Notes under the pieces: model-generated
Seen by the model: the letters and a program-made list of their open reading frames with translations, nothing else
Database searches by the model: none
What the model was told of the DNA's origin: nothing
In this document: positions 36,201 to 50,224 of the stretch, in pieces
Layout of the letters: every line of letters starts with the position of its first letter
Position numbering within the stretch: position 1 is the first letter of the stretch
Translations under genes and position numbers: made by a program
From: Phoebastria nigripes
Lineage: Eukaryota; Chordata; Aves; Procellariiformes; Diomedeidae
Assembly (NCBI GenBank): GCA_035582835.1
Contig: JAYKAV010003086.1
Span: 228,161 to 292,160, forward strand
DNA: 64,000 bases
Reading direction: 5' to 3'

Positions 36201-38582
36201 AAAGCACTGAGGAACACTGACAGCTTCATATGCAGAGCTTTTTCTTGACGATACTTCAACCAGACCCAATTCTTTCAGCAGAAAGCAGGACAAACAAGAA
36301 GATACTGATCCTTTTTTACACATGTGAATAATTTTTAAATTATTAGTTGTCCAGAAAATTATTTCATTATCCCAATCAGTGTGATTTCCTAGGACCCGTT
36401 ATGTTGGTAGAGTGAGCAAAGCTTAAAGAACTGATCTGTGCACACACACAAAAAATTCAAACCAGTTATGCTCTCTAAAGACAGTCAGCACTTTTTCAGC
36501 ATAATAATATTTAAATTTGAGGAACAGTAGCAGGATCCATCTGCCTGTTTCTGGTTCTTCTCATTGAAAATGGAAAGCTGGGAATGAATGGGGTGCTACN
36601 TATCAGTAGAGAGTGGGGAGCTGGCTGTCACTTTTTCACTGTGGTCCTTGTTCAGTGCAGAGATACAGCCATGAAATGCTCCTTGGGAATGAATACAATT
36701 AGGCTTCCTAGACATGACTGTGATCCAAATGTGAGAGCTGGGTTTTCTTCTTCCTTGTAGTACACACAAAGTGGAAGAAATTGCATGAAAACCAGCACAA
36801 AACACTCACAGGAGCTAATGTAATAATCACTGGAAAAAAGCAAAGGATATGTTAAAATGAATGAAGAGTATCTGTAAATGAACATGCTGGCAGACAGTGA
36901 AAATAGCGCCAAATTAATTAAACACATTCTCTGTGAATATGACTGAAGTATCACTATAGGAACCATTTGACAAAGCTACAGGGAACAAAGAAATTAATGA
37001 ATACATTTATCTAATGAATTCTCAAGCATAAAGAGCAAGTGACCAAGAGGCAGGTAAAATTCAGTGTTTCCTGCTATGTGACTGAATATATGAATTCAGA
37101 GAACATAATTAAAATGCTCATAAGCCCAGATAACAAATTGGCAGGTTAGAGAGTAAAGCATAGATCAGTAGAGGCTGGCTAACAGTGTCAGTTATGTCTC
37201 TGTGACTTCTACCCCTTTAAGAAAGCTCAGTGCAACCATTCTGGTTTCTCTCCTCCTGGTGCAAGGTGGGAAGGAGGTCACACCTTGCATCTCTGCAGTG
37301 TCAGGATGGATGGGTAGGAATCTGTGCTACANGCAAGCATTGGTAGAGGGAAGGCTGAGCTTTTCACTCCCAATGGTGAGCAGTTACATTGCTCTTTCTT
37401 CCCCTCTAAATGTACATCTGTCCTGAAACCAGGATCACCATGTAGGAAGAATGTCCAAAATGCACATTGAGGAACTCCTCAGAATAGTGAACTGTGGTTG
37501 TTGAATGCCAAAGGCAAGAAATGTGAGACAGCCAGGGAGGGAGAGGATGACACTGTATTTTCTCCTGGCATTCCCTCTGCAGGTGTATCAGGTAAAAAGC
37601 AAGTGGGATCAATCACTTTTAGAGGTATACAAGACTTCAAAAAATGAAATTAAATGGGTGCCAATCATTTGGTGAAAACAACATGCATATTAAGCAATCA
37701 TAATGTTTTGGTCTGCCAGTTATTTATGATCCTATTGGCCCCATTTTAGGGGATGCAGAGGCACATCCTTCTCCCAAAAGAGTTTAAAACACAAAGGCCA
37801 AATCCTCCTTAGTGAATTCTCCAGAAAAAGGCACATAGATAGTTGAGAATGAAAAGATACATTATAAAAGACTTCCAACTTAAGACTAAAAAAGTTGAGG
37901 CAGAACCTCAACTCTTGACTTGAGCGAAAAATGCTGGAGTAGAGCAGAAAATTTAATAAAAGTCATAAATATCTTAAACAGAAGCATTTCAAACTAACCT
38001 CAGCAAAATGTCAGCAATGATGTAAAAAAGCCAAAGAAGAGATGGTAGTAATTATGAAAGAAAATGACACAGTTCTGAACAGGGCCTTTCATTGTGTTGG
38101 CAGTAGATGAAGGTCAACACATAGAAGAATAATCATGACATGGTGGTATTGGAAAAAGCATTACAGATGGTAGCAATAAATTGAAGAAATTTACTTATTG
38201 AGTACCATGGTGTGGCCACAATTTCTACTTATTCATTTGGGGGGGGACATATTATGTACCCTAAAAATGCAAGATCCACAGTAAATCATTATTCTGACAA
38301 GAAATATACACTAACACTGTTAAAGCTGCTTGTACACTTGCAAATTCATCGCAGAAGTTAGAAAGGGAAAAGTCCTTTCTTCCTCTGCCAATGCAAAGAT
38401 CATGTTTCTTGGGAGCTTGTCTTAGAAATGAACAAAGTTCAACTCTGCTCACAGCATCTAAGCAGACACTTTTGTTGTTTCTTGTGACTAGAAATCCACA
38501 CAGATTGCAGCTAGTGCTGAAAAACCCTGCTCTGCGTTTATATGATTAAATCCTTGCTGATTTATCTTCATTCCTGTTTTAG
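33292..38582 (+). other. COL15A1: COL15A1 intron, 5.3 kb
   Basis: AT-rich unique sequence. I recognise no CR1, LTR, RNA gene or additional Gly-X-Y segment. Open frames here are short and lack collagen periodicity. Confidence 0.75.
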
Positions 38583-38660
38583 GGTGATCCTGGTGAGGGA
38601 TTGCCAGGACCCCCTGGGCTACCAGGACCTGCAGGACCATCTGCTCCTTCCAGAGGATTA
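38583..38660 (+). CDS. COL15A1: COL15A1 exon: end of first collagenous block
   Basis: A 78-nt exon (26 codons, phase 0 at both ends), acceptor TTCCTGTTTTAG, donor GTGAGT at 38661. It encodes [15 protein letters not shown] then PAGPSAPSRGL. A one-residue deletion in the Gly-X-Y pattern (GDP-GE-GLP) is a small helix kink also found near this point in mammalian type XV as I recall it (GDAGEELPGPP). The helix gives way to the non-collagenous segment encoded by the next exon. Confidence 0.95.
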
Positions 38661-40648
38661 GTGAGTATTTGGGGTTCTCTGTCAATGAGCTCAGCTTGCC
38701 ATAAAGGAATCCAGAACTAAATAGGACGTTTTCTCTGGGAAAGTAGCCTGACTGCCACAGAGATAATCATGTTTTCTAAAACACTCATGCAGAAATGCAA
38801 ATAAATATCTGGCTAAAGTGTGTGAGTACTGTAATCTACGTAAACACCCAGCATTCACATTTTGAGAAGCCAGTCTGAACACAGAAATGATTTGACAGTC
38901 ACTTACGTTTGCTGTCATTAAATACTACAACACATACCAGCGTGGTGACAGTGTTCATATTTTGAATGCTCAGTACTCAGGCAATGTTAAAGAATATGTT
39001 TCAGATTCATCTCTCTTCTGTACTTGGACCTTTCCCACTGTTTCCATGAGGATACATGTGTACGCAGCTGAAGAAGGAATCTGGCCTGAATTTTCAATTC
39101 ATGGTGTGGGAGCTGATTTTACATGTTAACACAGCCCACCACTGACACCAGTGGAAGTCCTGTGGTGGACTTTTAAACAAAACTATCTGTCACACTGAGT
39201 ATTGTGAGTATTTAACAAGATAGTTTGCAACATATTCCAGTGACCAAAATGGATTATATGCTCCCCTGATTTAGGGTCTGCTAAATTATACCAATCTGTT
39301 TCTGTAGCATAAAAATAGAGTAACAGTGTTATGAAGGGCTGCACTCTTTAGCCTCCACTGATACTGACCTCAAGAGACCAGCAAGGCAGGTCCAGATCAC
39401 TAGGACAAAGTGCTCCAGTCCACCAGCTTTTCTCACCCAAATGCCACTTCTCTAAATGTAGCAGTGAACACCAGGTCCTGCACTGCCTTTGCTTTCTTCT
39501 TGTCTGTGATAGCAAGTTTCAAGACCTTTTATTCTGGAGTGAAGTCAAAGAAGTCTCAGTGCAGCCAGGGAATGCATTCCTGACTCCTGGGCTTTTGAAA
39601 CATTAGCTTTGGTGCTATTATAACTGATTCAGGTACTAGTTCTCTGTGTACTTTGGGATGTAGTTTACAAAGCTATGATGAGTTCATACAGCTATGAAAC
39701 TCATCAAGGACTTGCAATGGGAATCTGTAGTTAATTTACTTTTATATGAGTTGATATTTCATTTTAAATGTGGTAGAACTCACACATGTAGGAAAGTCAT
39801 ATTTCAACTGCCAAGTTTGTTTGTTGCACATCTTGGCTTATTCCTTTTAATTTTTAAAATTATGAGTTCTATAAAACTTTCATAGCAAGTTCTATAATTT
39901 AAAAAAACAGATAACTGGACTTCATTTCACTTTGCTATATATACTATGCAGACAAATCATGGCAAATTTTCCATGAAAAATACTTTTTTTTCTTTAGAGG
40001 TTTTAAAAATTCTTTGACAGTATGTATGCTGACTGTAGTTTGCACTATAGGTTCTATAATATAGGAAGACNGTTTGAAGCTGAAGAAGCTTGAATCTATG
40101 AAATTGTCTTATAGATGAGTACAACTAGATTGCGATACTAAAACCAAACTGGTTTTCTAACAAAATATTTTAGAAAATGCTTTAGTATATTAATTTCCCT
40201 TTATAAAATGCCTCTTTGGATTCCAGTTGTAGGAATCTCAGAATTTGGCTTTTGAACTAAACAGCACATTCTCGGCTAGTTGTTAGGTATGCATTTTGGG
40301 ATATTCTTAATGTTGACAGGTATCTTTCCAAAGTTAAAATTTGTCTGAGCTATTGCTTCATCTTCACTTCACTTAAACAGTCACATAGCATGTGTGTCCT
40401 GCAGGATTGTTATCACTGTATTCATAGAGCATCTGCAGGTACATAGAGAGCTGAGTGTCTACAAAATAAAATGGTATGAAACACCAGAAACGTGACTGAA
40501 ATGTTTTTGTTGTATTATAATTTATTTCACCAGTGACAGTCTGCTGCAAGGATATTGACTATAACTGTATCTGCAGTAACTGGCAAGTGATATTTTCATT
40601 TGTCATCTTTAGAAGCAATATTTTAAAATGGAATTCTCCTAATTTCAG
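38661..40648 (+). other. COL15A1: COL15A1 intron, 2.0 kb
   Basis: Unique AT-rich sequence with nothing recognised; acceptor TCCTAATTTCAG at its end. Confidence 0.8.
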
Positions 40649-40711
40649 AATAAACTGGAACCTGAAGAATCGGGTTCTGGAGACATTGACGGAGAGACTG
40701 AGATTTTAAGA
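40649..40711 (+). CDS. COL15A1: COL15A1 exon: non-collagenous interruption with Ser-Gly-Ser-Gly site
   Basis: A 63-nt exon (21 codons, phase 0 at both ends), donor GTAAGT at 40712. It encodes NKLEPEESGSGDIDGETE followed by ILR. EESGSGD is an excellent chondroitin/heparan sulfate attachment motif: paired Ser-Gly with acidic residues on both sides. The position, between the first collagenous block and a [10 protein letters not shown] block, and the SGSGD followed by LLR-like ending match the interruption in mammalian COL15A1 (GSGSGDLVGSEQLLR as I recall it). Flanking 9-bp-multiple length suggests origin from a collagen exon. Confidence 0.95.
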
Positions 40712-43454
40712 GTAAGTATATATTGAGATTTATTTTTCATTAACATGATAAAGAGCTTTACTTTACTCATCCAGATTGTAGAAGGTCCATTTCACAATGC
40801 AAATTTTGTACATGCTTAATTCACAGCATCCAGAAATGCTTTGTAGGGTTTCATTTCAAGGTCTGAAAAGGCCTAAGTGTATGTGAGTGTGGAAGAAGTG
40901 TGAGAAAGAAAGAGGANAACAAAGAAATAATGGCAAGAGGACTTTTTAAAATGAGAAAATGCTTTTAATCTGATTCTGAGAAGACAGTAAAGAGGAGAGA
41001 GGTGGGAATTATACTATTCTTTGCTTTTTTTAATTTGGAGTACCTGTTCTAAAAAATAAGTATGTCTGTATGAAATACTTTACACTGCGACTTCCACTGT
41101 TGATCCATTTTGATGGTCATTTGAACTTCACTGTATCCTTGCCCTTGTGAAGAATTGTAACACTGTCACATCAAGGCTGGCTAGCAGAGAGAGGTGCTTT
41201 GGCTTAGTGAAAGTTAATAAGATTTTGATGCACATGTTCCTGAGTGAGGTTCTCTGGGCTGTGTAACATGGGAGACCATGTTCTGTCATTGGGAAGGAGT
41301 ATTCATGCCAGGTAAACCTGAGTCTTGGGCTATTAACGCACACTTGGCCATTGGTTAAACTGGGACTGTCAAAGCAGTTGCTGCCTTAGATGTTTACCTC
41401 ATCCTTCTCCTGGAGGTGTCTATCTCAGCTTCAGAAAGAGCTTATATGGCTTGTGAATCTACTAAACTACTTAATTTTGCAGACATAATATTCAGGAAAG
41501 TCAGCATCAATTTCAGTTCATTTCAGTAGGCTGTGCTGTAAAATGCAGCTGATTCACGAGCTTTCAGCTGTGCTTGGGATCAGCGGGCTCCAGGAACAGA
41601 GCAGAACAAGTGGGATGATGAGTACTGGTTTAACATTTTAGCTTAGTCTGTCGCTCTTAGCATTATATGTCAACAGCCTCAAGTAAGCTTTGTTTTAGGG
41701 ACTGAATTGGTGCATTGGTCTTGTGCTTTCCCTTCACAGAGAGTTGACATATTTTGAGAGACAGTACTCCAGTGAGCATGGCTCTGGATTAAAAATGGGA
41801 TGTCTGGCTTGTTTTTCTTGCTCTGCTTCTGAGCTGTTGAGTGGCAAAGGAAACATCTGGAGTGGGGATTTTTTTTTACTTATTTTTTGCTGGACTATTT
41901 TTTTCAGAGGTGAGGCTATCTTTCCTATACATCCTGCACAGAACAATGTGCCTTTTTGGGAAAAATAACATCAATTAACTAGAACTTGCTGCCAGATCTG
42001 GAATTATTTTTTATGTTTTGTTTTGTTTTGTTCTTGAGCCACTTCTTCACCCATTATCTCTGGACAGTCAGCCAGATCTACTTTTACTATGTTCCTGTTG
42101 AAAATCCAAGTAGCAATCTATAAAATATGTATTGCAGTTGCAAATAATGTGGTTTTCCATCCACAGAACCAGTCAGATATATAATGAATCAGGCAATATA
42201 TTACAATTAAGGACACATGTTAGGAAAATGAGAAGTCAAGTGACTGAAGATGAAGAGACATAAATGAGAAGGCTTTTACTGATCCATCTAGATGGAGTGA
42301 CAGATAAACTTTTATGCAGTCTTTGGGATGGAGCATTTCCACCCTTCGATTAGAAGCTGTTTCATCAATAACACTGCAGCCTTCTGAGGCATGAACTCCC
42401 TGGATGCCTGTCTCCTATGAACTCCAGAATGCTCTAGCATTCTGAAGCCTCTGTTTTGCAACATATCTAGTGATATTTTTCATTCTCTCAGACTGATTCC
42501 TGCATCAAGACTTCTTTTCTGTTTCTTCTTTCCTCCAAAGTGCTGAATACCTTATTCCCAAGGCTCTTCAGGAGGGAATTGCCACATGCTGAAAGTTAGT
42601 TATCTTGCCTGATTTAGGAGACTAGCCTCTTTAGATGCCCTATGTAGTATAACGAGACAGGTGAGTGCTTGGAATGGCTCCCTGCAGAAGGTTCTGTTGA
42701 CTGTACTGAAAATCCAAGATGACTGTCTTCCTAACAGAATCCTGTAGATGACCCTAAGTCAGAGTTCTTGCCTTACAGTGCCATGCCCCAAAATTTCAAA
42801 CTGTCCATGTTTGCCTGCTAATGCAATCAGTAACAAGGATGGACTTGCACATGAGAGCGAATATTTGCAAACGTACTATTTCTCCTAAAGTAACATATTT
42901 CATTCATTTTATTCAATTTAAATAGATCTTCTCACATCCACGCAGGATAGATCTTTGGAGCAGAGGCCATTTTTACAGCGCTAAGCACAGTCAGGTCTAG
43001 ACCATGAGTACAGATTCTCAGCACTCCAGCAATAGCATGGAGAAACCCTTTGAAATGAGTAGAGAAAAAACTAACCACTTCCTTCTGTTCAGTGATCCCT
43101 AGATTTCATTTTGGTTAAGTTTCTTAACATTAGGTCAATCATTGGAATATCTCTAAGGTCTTTACTGGGTTACAGAGAGCTGACACAGAATTTTTGGGGT
43201 TTTAACTTCTTGCTTGCTGTTGCACGCCACGAGGTGGCACAGTTCAGAGAGCAAGGATGGAGGAGGTCAGTGTGACCCTATGTAAGGAGTGTATCTGTGA
43301 AACTAGAATTGGTTCTTAATGAAGCAGAAGGGGGATGGTAACCCAAGCTGAGAGTTTTATGAACCTGAACAGTCTGTGTGAGCTTTTTCTGTTCCATGTA
43401 TATACAAATGAAACTGGCTAGGGCCATTTCTAACAATGCTGCTGATTTATCCAG
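40712..43454 (+). other. COL15A1: COL15A1 intron, 2.7 kb
   Basis: Unique AT-rich sequence; no repeat or exon-like segment recognised. The acceptor is GATTTATCCAG at 43454. Confidence 0.8.
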
Positions 43455-43580
43455 GGTCTTCCTGGGCCACCAGGCCCTCCAGGACTGCCTGGTCTTCCGG
43501 GAAAGCCAGCACCCGATTCAGGTGTAGGACCTCCTGGGTCACCAGGGGAAGATGGAGCTTCTGGTGAACCAGGCCCTGAA
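43455..43580 (+). CDS. COL15A1: COL15A1 exon: second collagenous block
   Basis: A 126-nt exon (42 codons, phase 0 at both ends), donor GTGAGT at 43581. It encodes [20 protein letters not shown], then a short break DSGV, then [28 protein letters not shown] is a segment I recall as identical in mammalian COL15A1, and the interruption between GKP and GPPGSP is conserved in position (mammalian GKPGTDVFM as I recall it). This exon is one of the strongest for identifying the gene. Confidence 0.97.
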
Positions 43581-45019
43581 GTGAGTACCTCTTTGTGCAC
43601 AAACATTAATGTTGTTTCTGTCCTACAACACTAAGTTCTAAGGCTTACAGTCTATATAATTCTTAATAATATTGCAGAATATTTTTAATTGAAGAGCTTG
43701 GATTTTATGCACATTTTTTACAAAAAAAGCCAACAAAATAAATGTCTAGTTAACCAAAGCACATTACTCCACAGCAGGATGTACATTTGGCAGACAGATG
43801 CTGGTGAATCTGGACCAGAATAAATAAAAAGTAAGGATGCTTTTACCAACACTGAATAAGGCTAAGGATTATTTTTCCTGTGGTGCTTTCAGGAAAATGA
43901 AGTTTGCTAAATCACTTACATAATCTGCAGGGAATTTTTAGCATAAATTTAATTTTCCTCTTTCAGGAACTTTCTTCTTTTTCTTCAGCTAGGTAGAAAC
44001 ACCTATTCCTGTGGACATGTGAAATACAGTTCTACTGTAAAAAGGTTGCTAAAAGTTTGAGTGTTAACTATTTGTTAATAAATCCTCAGTAAAGTGTTTT
44101 TTCAGCGAAGAAAACCATTTTTTTAGCGTTGATCAGCTCTGTGAATCCTCTCTGGAACTATATTTACTAATATGGTTCCCTTATTCCCTATCAACCATCT
44201 GCCAATAGCAGTTGTTCTCAGGACTAGATTTGATTTATACATTCACATTACCTTCAAAGTGGGTCACCATTGCTGTATCTGACAAGGTGTAATTAGCATA
44301 TATTAAAGAAGTGTATTGGTAACACATGTTAAAGAGGAGATCTCACTGCATCTCAGCTGTGCTGGCTTTTTTTGAGGATAGCCAAGTTGGGAGTTAATAC
44401 AAAATCTAAAAAGGTGGGTATGGTAAATTTTAAGTATCTGTCCATCAAGGTGGAAGGCAGCATCCTTTGTGCAGAGAGAAATTAAGCACCTGAAAATCTT
44501 TAAAATGGGATCTAAGAAGCACATGCACAGGAAGCCAATGAAAACCAAGAGCTGAGGATGTATGTACCCTGTAGGGAAACACTGAGACTAGCCTCAGTTG
44601 CATATATGATATCTCACTTAGACCTCCATCCAATACCTCAAAGCCTGATCCTGAAAACTAGTCCTTTTTTGTCAGGAGCTGGGTCTCATACTCTCAGGCT
44701 ACAAGGAAGTGTAAGCATCACAAATTTTTGTTCATCCAAGCTTTAGGCCCTTGCAAGACCTCAACACAGGTCAGAAATCAGGGTAATTTTTGGACTTCAA
44801 AGTTTCAGAGTGTTCCCTCTTGGAATAAATTGTATCCCTATGAACCTCACTAAATTAAAGCTGTGATAAACAGAGTGCAGAAGATGTAGCTGTACATGGA
44901 CTATTATTTTGCTGAGCTACACACAGTTTCAGCGTTTGCTGCACTCAAGTGCTTTGGCTGTGTTTTGAGTATTTGCTTGGTTATTAACTGAAATGTCCTT
45001 TTGTTTTACAATTTTACAG
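43581..45019 (+). other. COL15A1: COL15A1 intron sequence, first 1.4 kb of a 6.6-kb intron
   Basis: Unique sequence ending in a pyrimidine-rich tract and TTTTACAG at 45019, which may be the acceptor of a microexon (next entry). Nothing else recognised. Confidence 0.7.
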
Positions 45020-45052
45020 GTGATTGATAAGGCAGTTAGTGGTTCTGGCCTG
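45020..45052 (+). CDS. COL15A1: Candidate COL15A1 microexon encoding a Ser-Gly-Ser-Gly interruption
   Basis: A 33-nt segment lies between a strong acceptor (T-rich tract, TTACAATTTTACAG) and a donor CTG then GTAATG at 45053. It is open in phase 0, the phase shared by its neighbours, and encodes VIDKAVSGSGL. Inclusion would put an 11-residue non-collagenous insert with a Ser-Gly-Ser-Gly site between GEPGPE and GPQGPPG. Skipping leaves a perfect Gly-X-Y join, and I recall no such insert in mammals. It could be an alternative, lineage-specific exon or a chance match. Confidence 0.4.
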
Positions 45053-48000
45053 GTAATGAGATGTTTCACTAAGGTGAAATAACCTGGTCCTACAGAAGTA
45101 GGCTCAAAAAGCAGTATTTTTCATCCAGGGTTTTCACGGACATGTTTCAGAAAAGGCCTCCTCTGTGTATGCAAAGGAGCTTTGACAACCAGGTTGCACC
45201 ATAATTAACAGTTGTAGTCCAGATCCTTAGAAATGTGTCACAGACTTAAATTTGAAAATAAATACCAAACATTTATTAAATTAGTGTATTGTAAACATTG
45301 TGCTTTCTTCTGTTATTCTTTGCTTTCTAGAAATTATCAATGGATTTTTCAATGGTTTTATGCAATAACTGTGGTAAGATCGTGTTCTGCATTCTCAATG
45401 GCTTGTTTTCGGTGCTATTTACAGAGTTAGCTTCTGATCCAACAACAAGATGCACTCAGGACATGTTTGTCCTGCAGTTACAGTAGCATAGGCCAGTTCT
45501 TGTAGACTCCAGGTAAGCATGGAAGTAGTCAACAGTGCTCATGCAGCAGCATGGAGTTCAGAGCCTCCCAGCCAGAAAACCAACAAGGCTGGCCTGCACT
45601 GAACTTCATGCTGCTACAACAACAGTGACAACCTGCACAGGCTAATTTAATGCACTCCTGACATATTCTGCAAGGAAAAGCCTTAAACATGCCTGGAGCT
45701 CATTAAACATGTCTAAGCTGTAGAGCCTGGGTGTGCTTCTGTGTTTTAGATTGCTGACCTTGTCATATCCTGATAGCATAAAAGGATAGGACCCAGCTGT
45801 CTGCAATGCCTTTCCACCTACATCCTCTATAGCATGGTTTCCTTGGAAGAAAATCCCAGTAACTGGGAAGGAAAGAAGTGTGTGGTCTAGAGGATGTAGG
45901 AAGCAGGACAAAAGGATGCATTGAGAGCACACTTGCCCCGCTAGTTGTTAGGAAACTTGCCACTAACAACCCAAGGACTATGATAGCAGGAAACCATTTT
46001 TCATTCTTCCCTATTCTTAATTACTCTAATTAAGGAATTAAGGCCTGAAGAGCCCATGGTTTAGCTGAAAAGAGCTGTAGGTGGACTGACAGCAGCTCTC
46101 CAGTGTNCTGCACAGTGGCCACACTCCTAGCATGCCTTTCCCATGCTCTGCTTATCCTGCCATGCACATGGCCTATCAGTCCTTCCTGGATGTTTTCTGC
46201 ATCGATTGCAAAGGGGAAAAATTTCCACAGGGCAGCCAGTCCTTTTCAAATTCCTTTACAATATGCCAGACCCTCTCTCCCCGGCAGTGAAAGAAGAAGG
46301 AGATGAGGAGCTCATCCATGAACACAGACCGGACCAGCACTGGATAGGTTACTGTCTTTATCACAGTACTTGACTCCAGGACAGAGCTTGCTTACTTGCT
46401 TTATTTATTTGTTTCTTTATTGTCAGGTTATTATTTCCCTAAAATCATAAGCTTGGCTGAGAATCCATGAGATCAGTCTCATGAGACTGAGCTCTTTTTA
46501 TTCGCTGTTTGGATTGTGAAATTTAGTATCTCTGACAAAAACGTTTTCAGGCTTGTGGGTTTGTTCGTTGGTAACCAAAAAGGCTAGAAACTTGTTATTT
46601 CAGTTAAAAGCTGCGATTCTCACCTGACTATGGGGAGGGTATCCAATGTTGCTAGACTTCCAATAATATTTCAACACTGTTGGAGAGTAATAACAACCTT
46701 GTTGAAGTGGGGTTTTTTAAGATGTGCCATAAATATTTCCCACTAAGTGCTGTAAATACTTCAGACTAAGAGAATGGCAAGTGCTAAAGACCATGGCACT
46801 GCAGTGGTTTAGGCATATGCTTCATTGTACCTTTTGTCTCACTTTAAGCATGAACAGAAGTCCTTCTAGAATATAACCAGGAAAAAGGCATAGCTTTATT
46901 ACATAAATGCAGTGCCTGGCCAGTCTTTCCTTGTTTTCAATTAATTAATTACCTTACTTTATATTTTAATTGCTTGAAGGTAAGCTATTTCTAGTCATAT
47001 CTAGTCACTGAATGACCAGCTTAAACATTAAAAAAAAAAAATCACATCCTCTGGGACTTAGGAGAGTATCAAGTGTTCTAAAAAGTCCTGCAGAGACCTG
47101 TCATGAAAATGCCTATTTTGGCAACATTTCTCAGAACCACAGTATCTTCAGAACCACAGTATGCTCAGAGAATAACTGGAGGTCTTCTGTCCTCTAATAC
47201 GGACCAGTGTTGCTCCCCAGTGCTCATATATTTAAAATTGATAATCATTTTTCAGTAAAATGAAGATGCTTAGCATCTTAAGGCTTACTATCAGAAGCAG
47301 TCTACTTTATGACCAGGCATATTTTCCCATAAAAGAGTATATTCTTTATATTTAGATAAAAATTCTAAAAATAATACAAAGAGAGTCTACGATCAATAAC
47401 AGAAAAGCAAAAATTAAAGATGTATAAAAAAAAAAAGGTAGTAACCACATTCAGGCAGTCAGCTTCAACATGAGATGTAGTGATCAAAATTAATATCAAC
47501 TGCTTTTCATGCTTGAGATACAAACAAAACCAAAACCCATATAAACTAGGAGCATATCTGAAAAATAAGAAATTAAGAGACAATAACTTCAAATACATAT
47601 GGGCTTTAGCCTGCCTAGGAATGATTCATGAAGTTTGGAAGGTGGAAAATTGCCCCACAACAGCTTAAATAGAGTAGGATGGATTGGGATAGGTTTTTAT
47701 GAATAGATGCAGAAGTGTGATTCTCTTAAAATAAATACATGCTTTTGGCCTCAGTTTCTCTCCCCTTCCCATCTCTACTGATTCAACAAATCATACTGGC
47801 CTTGCTGCGGCTATTATTCTCTGCATCTACTGATTGTAATCAGGATGGCACTCTAAAATAAAAAAGCCTGAAATGCTGGCAAGATTTCTAACTGTTATGC
47901 TCCCAACAATACTTTTTTTTTTTTTTTCCTGAATCCAGACAGATCAAATTGTATTGATGATTATGATTGCAATTTTAAGAAAATCCATTGGCAAGTCTTG

Positions 48001-50224
48001 TAAAATAGGCAGTTACTCTAGTGCTTTATTTGCTGCATTTGACAAAGTCAGATTAATTGCAGATTAAAAGGTCCTGTATAATAGTGTCTTTTCTATTCAA
48101 AATGTACTTTCAACTTCATGACTGTGGCTGTTTCTATATCTGTAGAAGATAAAGTAACTAGAATGGTCTAGGACATTTTGTTAAAATTTGTCATAAAGTA
48201 ATAATGTAAAAAGAATTCAAAGAAAATGGAGAAATATATGTATTGATATTGTAAAGATGAATGTGTTCCCTGTTGTGCAATCTAGGATTTCACAGGCTAT
48301 AATACTAACTACTTGTAGCCAGTCATTTTTCTGATGCAACAGAAATCATTGTTGTCCACTTTCAGGATAATTCCTGGGAAACATATCATTTTAAAAAGTA
48401 GAAGTTAAATGTTAACCAGACTACTAAAGTACATTTTCAGAAGAGTCAGACCATGACAAGTCTGCAGGCTGCTGAAGGAAAACTCCAGCTATTAACAGTA
48501 CAGACCCATGCATTCGCACAGTTTCAGATGACCTAAGAAACTGTAGCCCTGCTCTCCAAAGATTTGCACACATTTGCACATGCTAGATAAATGAAGTGAG
48601 ATCTATTGGCAGCAGAAATTTTTGGGTGGGAATCCTCATTCAGTAACACATTGAAATAGTTGTGCAATTAAAGGTCTTCAGTTGCGAATCCTAATTTCAG
48701 AAGACTAGCCAATTACTTGAAGTTGTGTGCAGGCTTAAGTCCTTGCTAAATCAAGAACTTTGTGATGTAACATCTTTTCTCATGAGAAACATGTCTTGGA
48801 AATGTTTGGGTAAAGGCTGCCTTTAACGGGAAATGTAACAGGAAATACCGCTTCACTAACTGCTCCACGTTGCACCTGATACTGATGTGATATTGATCTG
48901 ATTAAATACATATTTTCTAAATGCTACACGAAGTTAAATTGCCTCATGGCATTGTATAAGGATATTTTCTGCGGTTATTTTTTTAAAAGTAGCTCACAAA
49001 CGCATGAATACACCCTGAAGTGAATAACAAATCTCCAAGTGTTGCTTGCTAGCTACATAAGAGAGACTATTCAAAAGCTGTAAAGGAAATAAGCAAATTT
49101 AGAGCAATGAAACTTAAAATTGCTAAGAAGTATAGGGGAAATAGTCACTAAAATTTAGAACAATTATTGTTGTTAGCCCAACCTCTCTTCTAATCCTCCT
49201 CTGTCTATGTGATCATGGCAAAATACAATATGAAAATGTTTGAAACATACTGAAAATAGTTCTGATTTTTTAATATTAAAAAGAATCGATTAGTTATTCT
49301 ATTACACACAGTGCATCCAAAGGGCAAAAACAGCGGGGAAAAAGTAAGGAGAGCAGGGAAAATGAGGTCTTTGTGACCATTCTGAAAACACCAGAGAAAA
49401 AGAATGTTTTCTATCTCCTTCTGCAACCATTTATATCCTTCCCCAAAATAGATGAATAAATAAATGGATAAAAGATTCTCAGAGGCCAGAATGCACACCT
49501 GTAAATTTAATTAAAGGCTTTCAGAGCCCAATTTTAAAAACATAGGGCATGCAAATACGCATGTAACTGTTCCCTTTCTTGCATGTGTAGTTACTGTGGG
49601 CTGGACTTCAATACCTGTGCTGATTGACTGGTTGACCCTACAAAGCCAGTTTTTCCCAGCCTGGCTGCTCACTCAAATACATGCTGAGTCATGGATACAA
49701 CACAGGAAATTGGGTGGAGAGCTAAATACACATTTTTCAAGGCAAAATTAAAGTGAGGCATCACACAGAAAGCCTGGGCCACTTTCTGACTTTGTCAATA
49801 CCAACGTTTTCTCAGCTAGCTCTCGTCTGGCACTGAGGTTGCCTAAAGTGTGGATGGCTGAAGTGTGTGTGGATTTCAATCCCATCACATCTGTAGTAGT
49901 GTTGTCAAAACCTGCTTGGATAGCACCATTATTTTGCATGCTAACATTATATTTACATTATGTTGGGGGTTTTTTTATTATTATTTTGTGATTGTTTGAT
50001 ATAGTTTTCTATTAAAATATATTTAAATACTGTTTTGATACAAAGCCAAACTGTCAGAAGACAAGAAATACAAATGTTAGAACTTAATGATGTTAGGTGC
50101 TACCTGCTGCCACATATTAGTCTTTCATAATGCTGTATCATCAGTTACTCCAAAATACTTACATGCATGTGCTAGGAAGAGGGCTCTCAAGTGGCACCTG
50201 CTTTAGATTTACTATCATCTACAG
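45053..50224 (+). other. COL15A1: COL15A1 intron sequence, 5.2 kb
   Basis: AT-rich unique sequence with a poly-T run at 47913-47927 and a doubled CAGAACCACAGTAT at 47132-47163. No interspersed repeat or additional collagen exon recognised. The acceptor is ATCATCTACAG at 50224. Confidence 0.75.

Noticed and set aside
47132..47167. Doubled CAGAACCACAGTAT motif
   Set aside because: Single short direct duplication; ordinary replication slippage.
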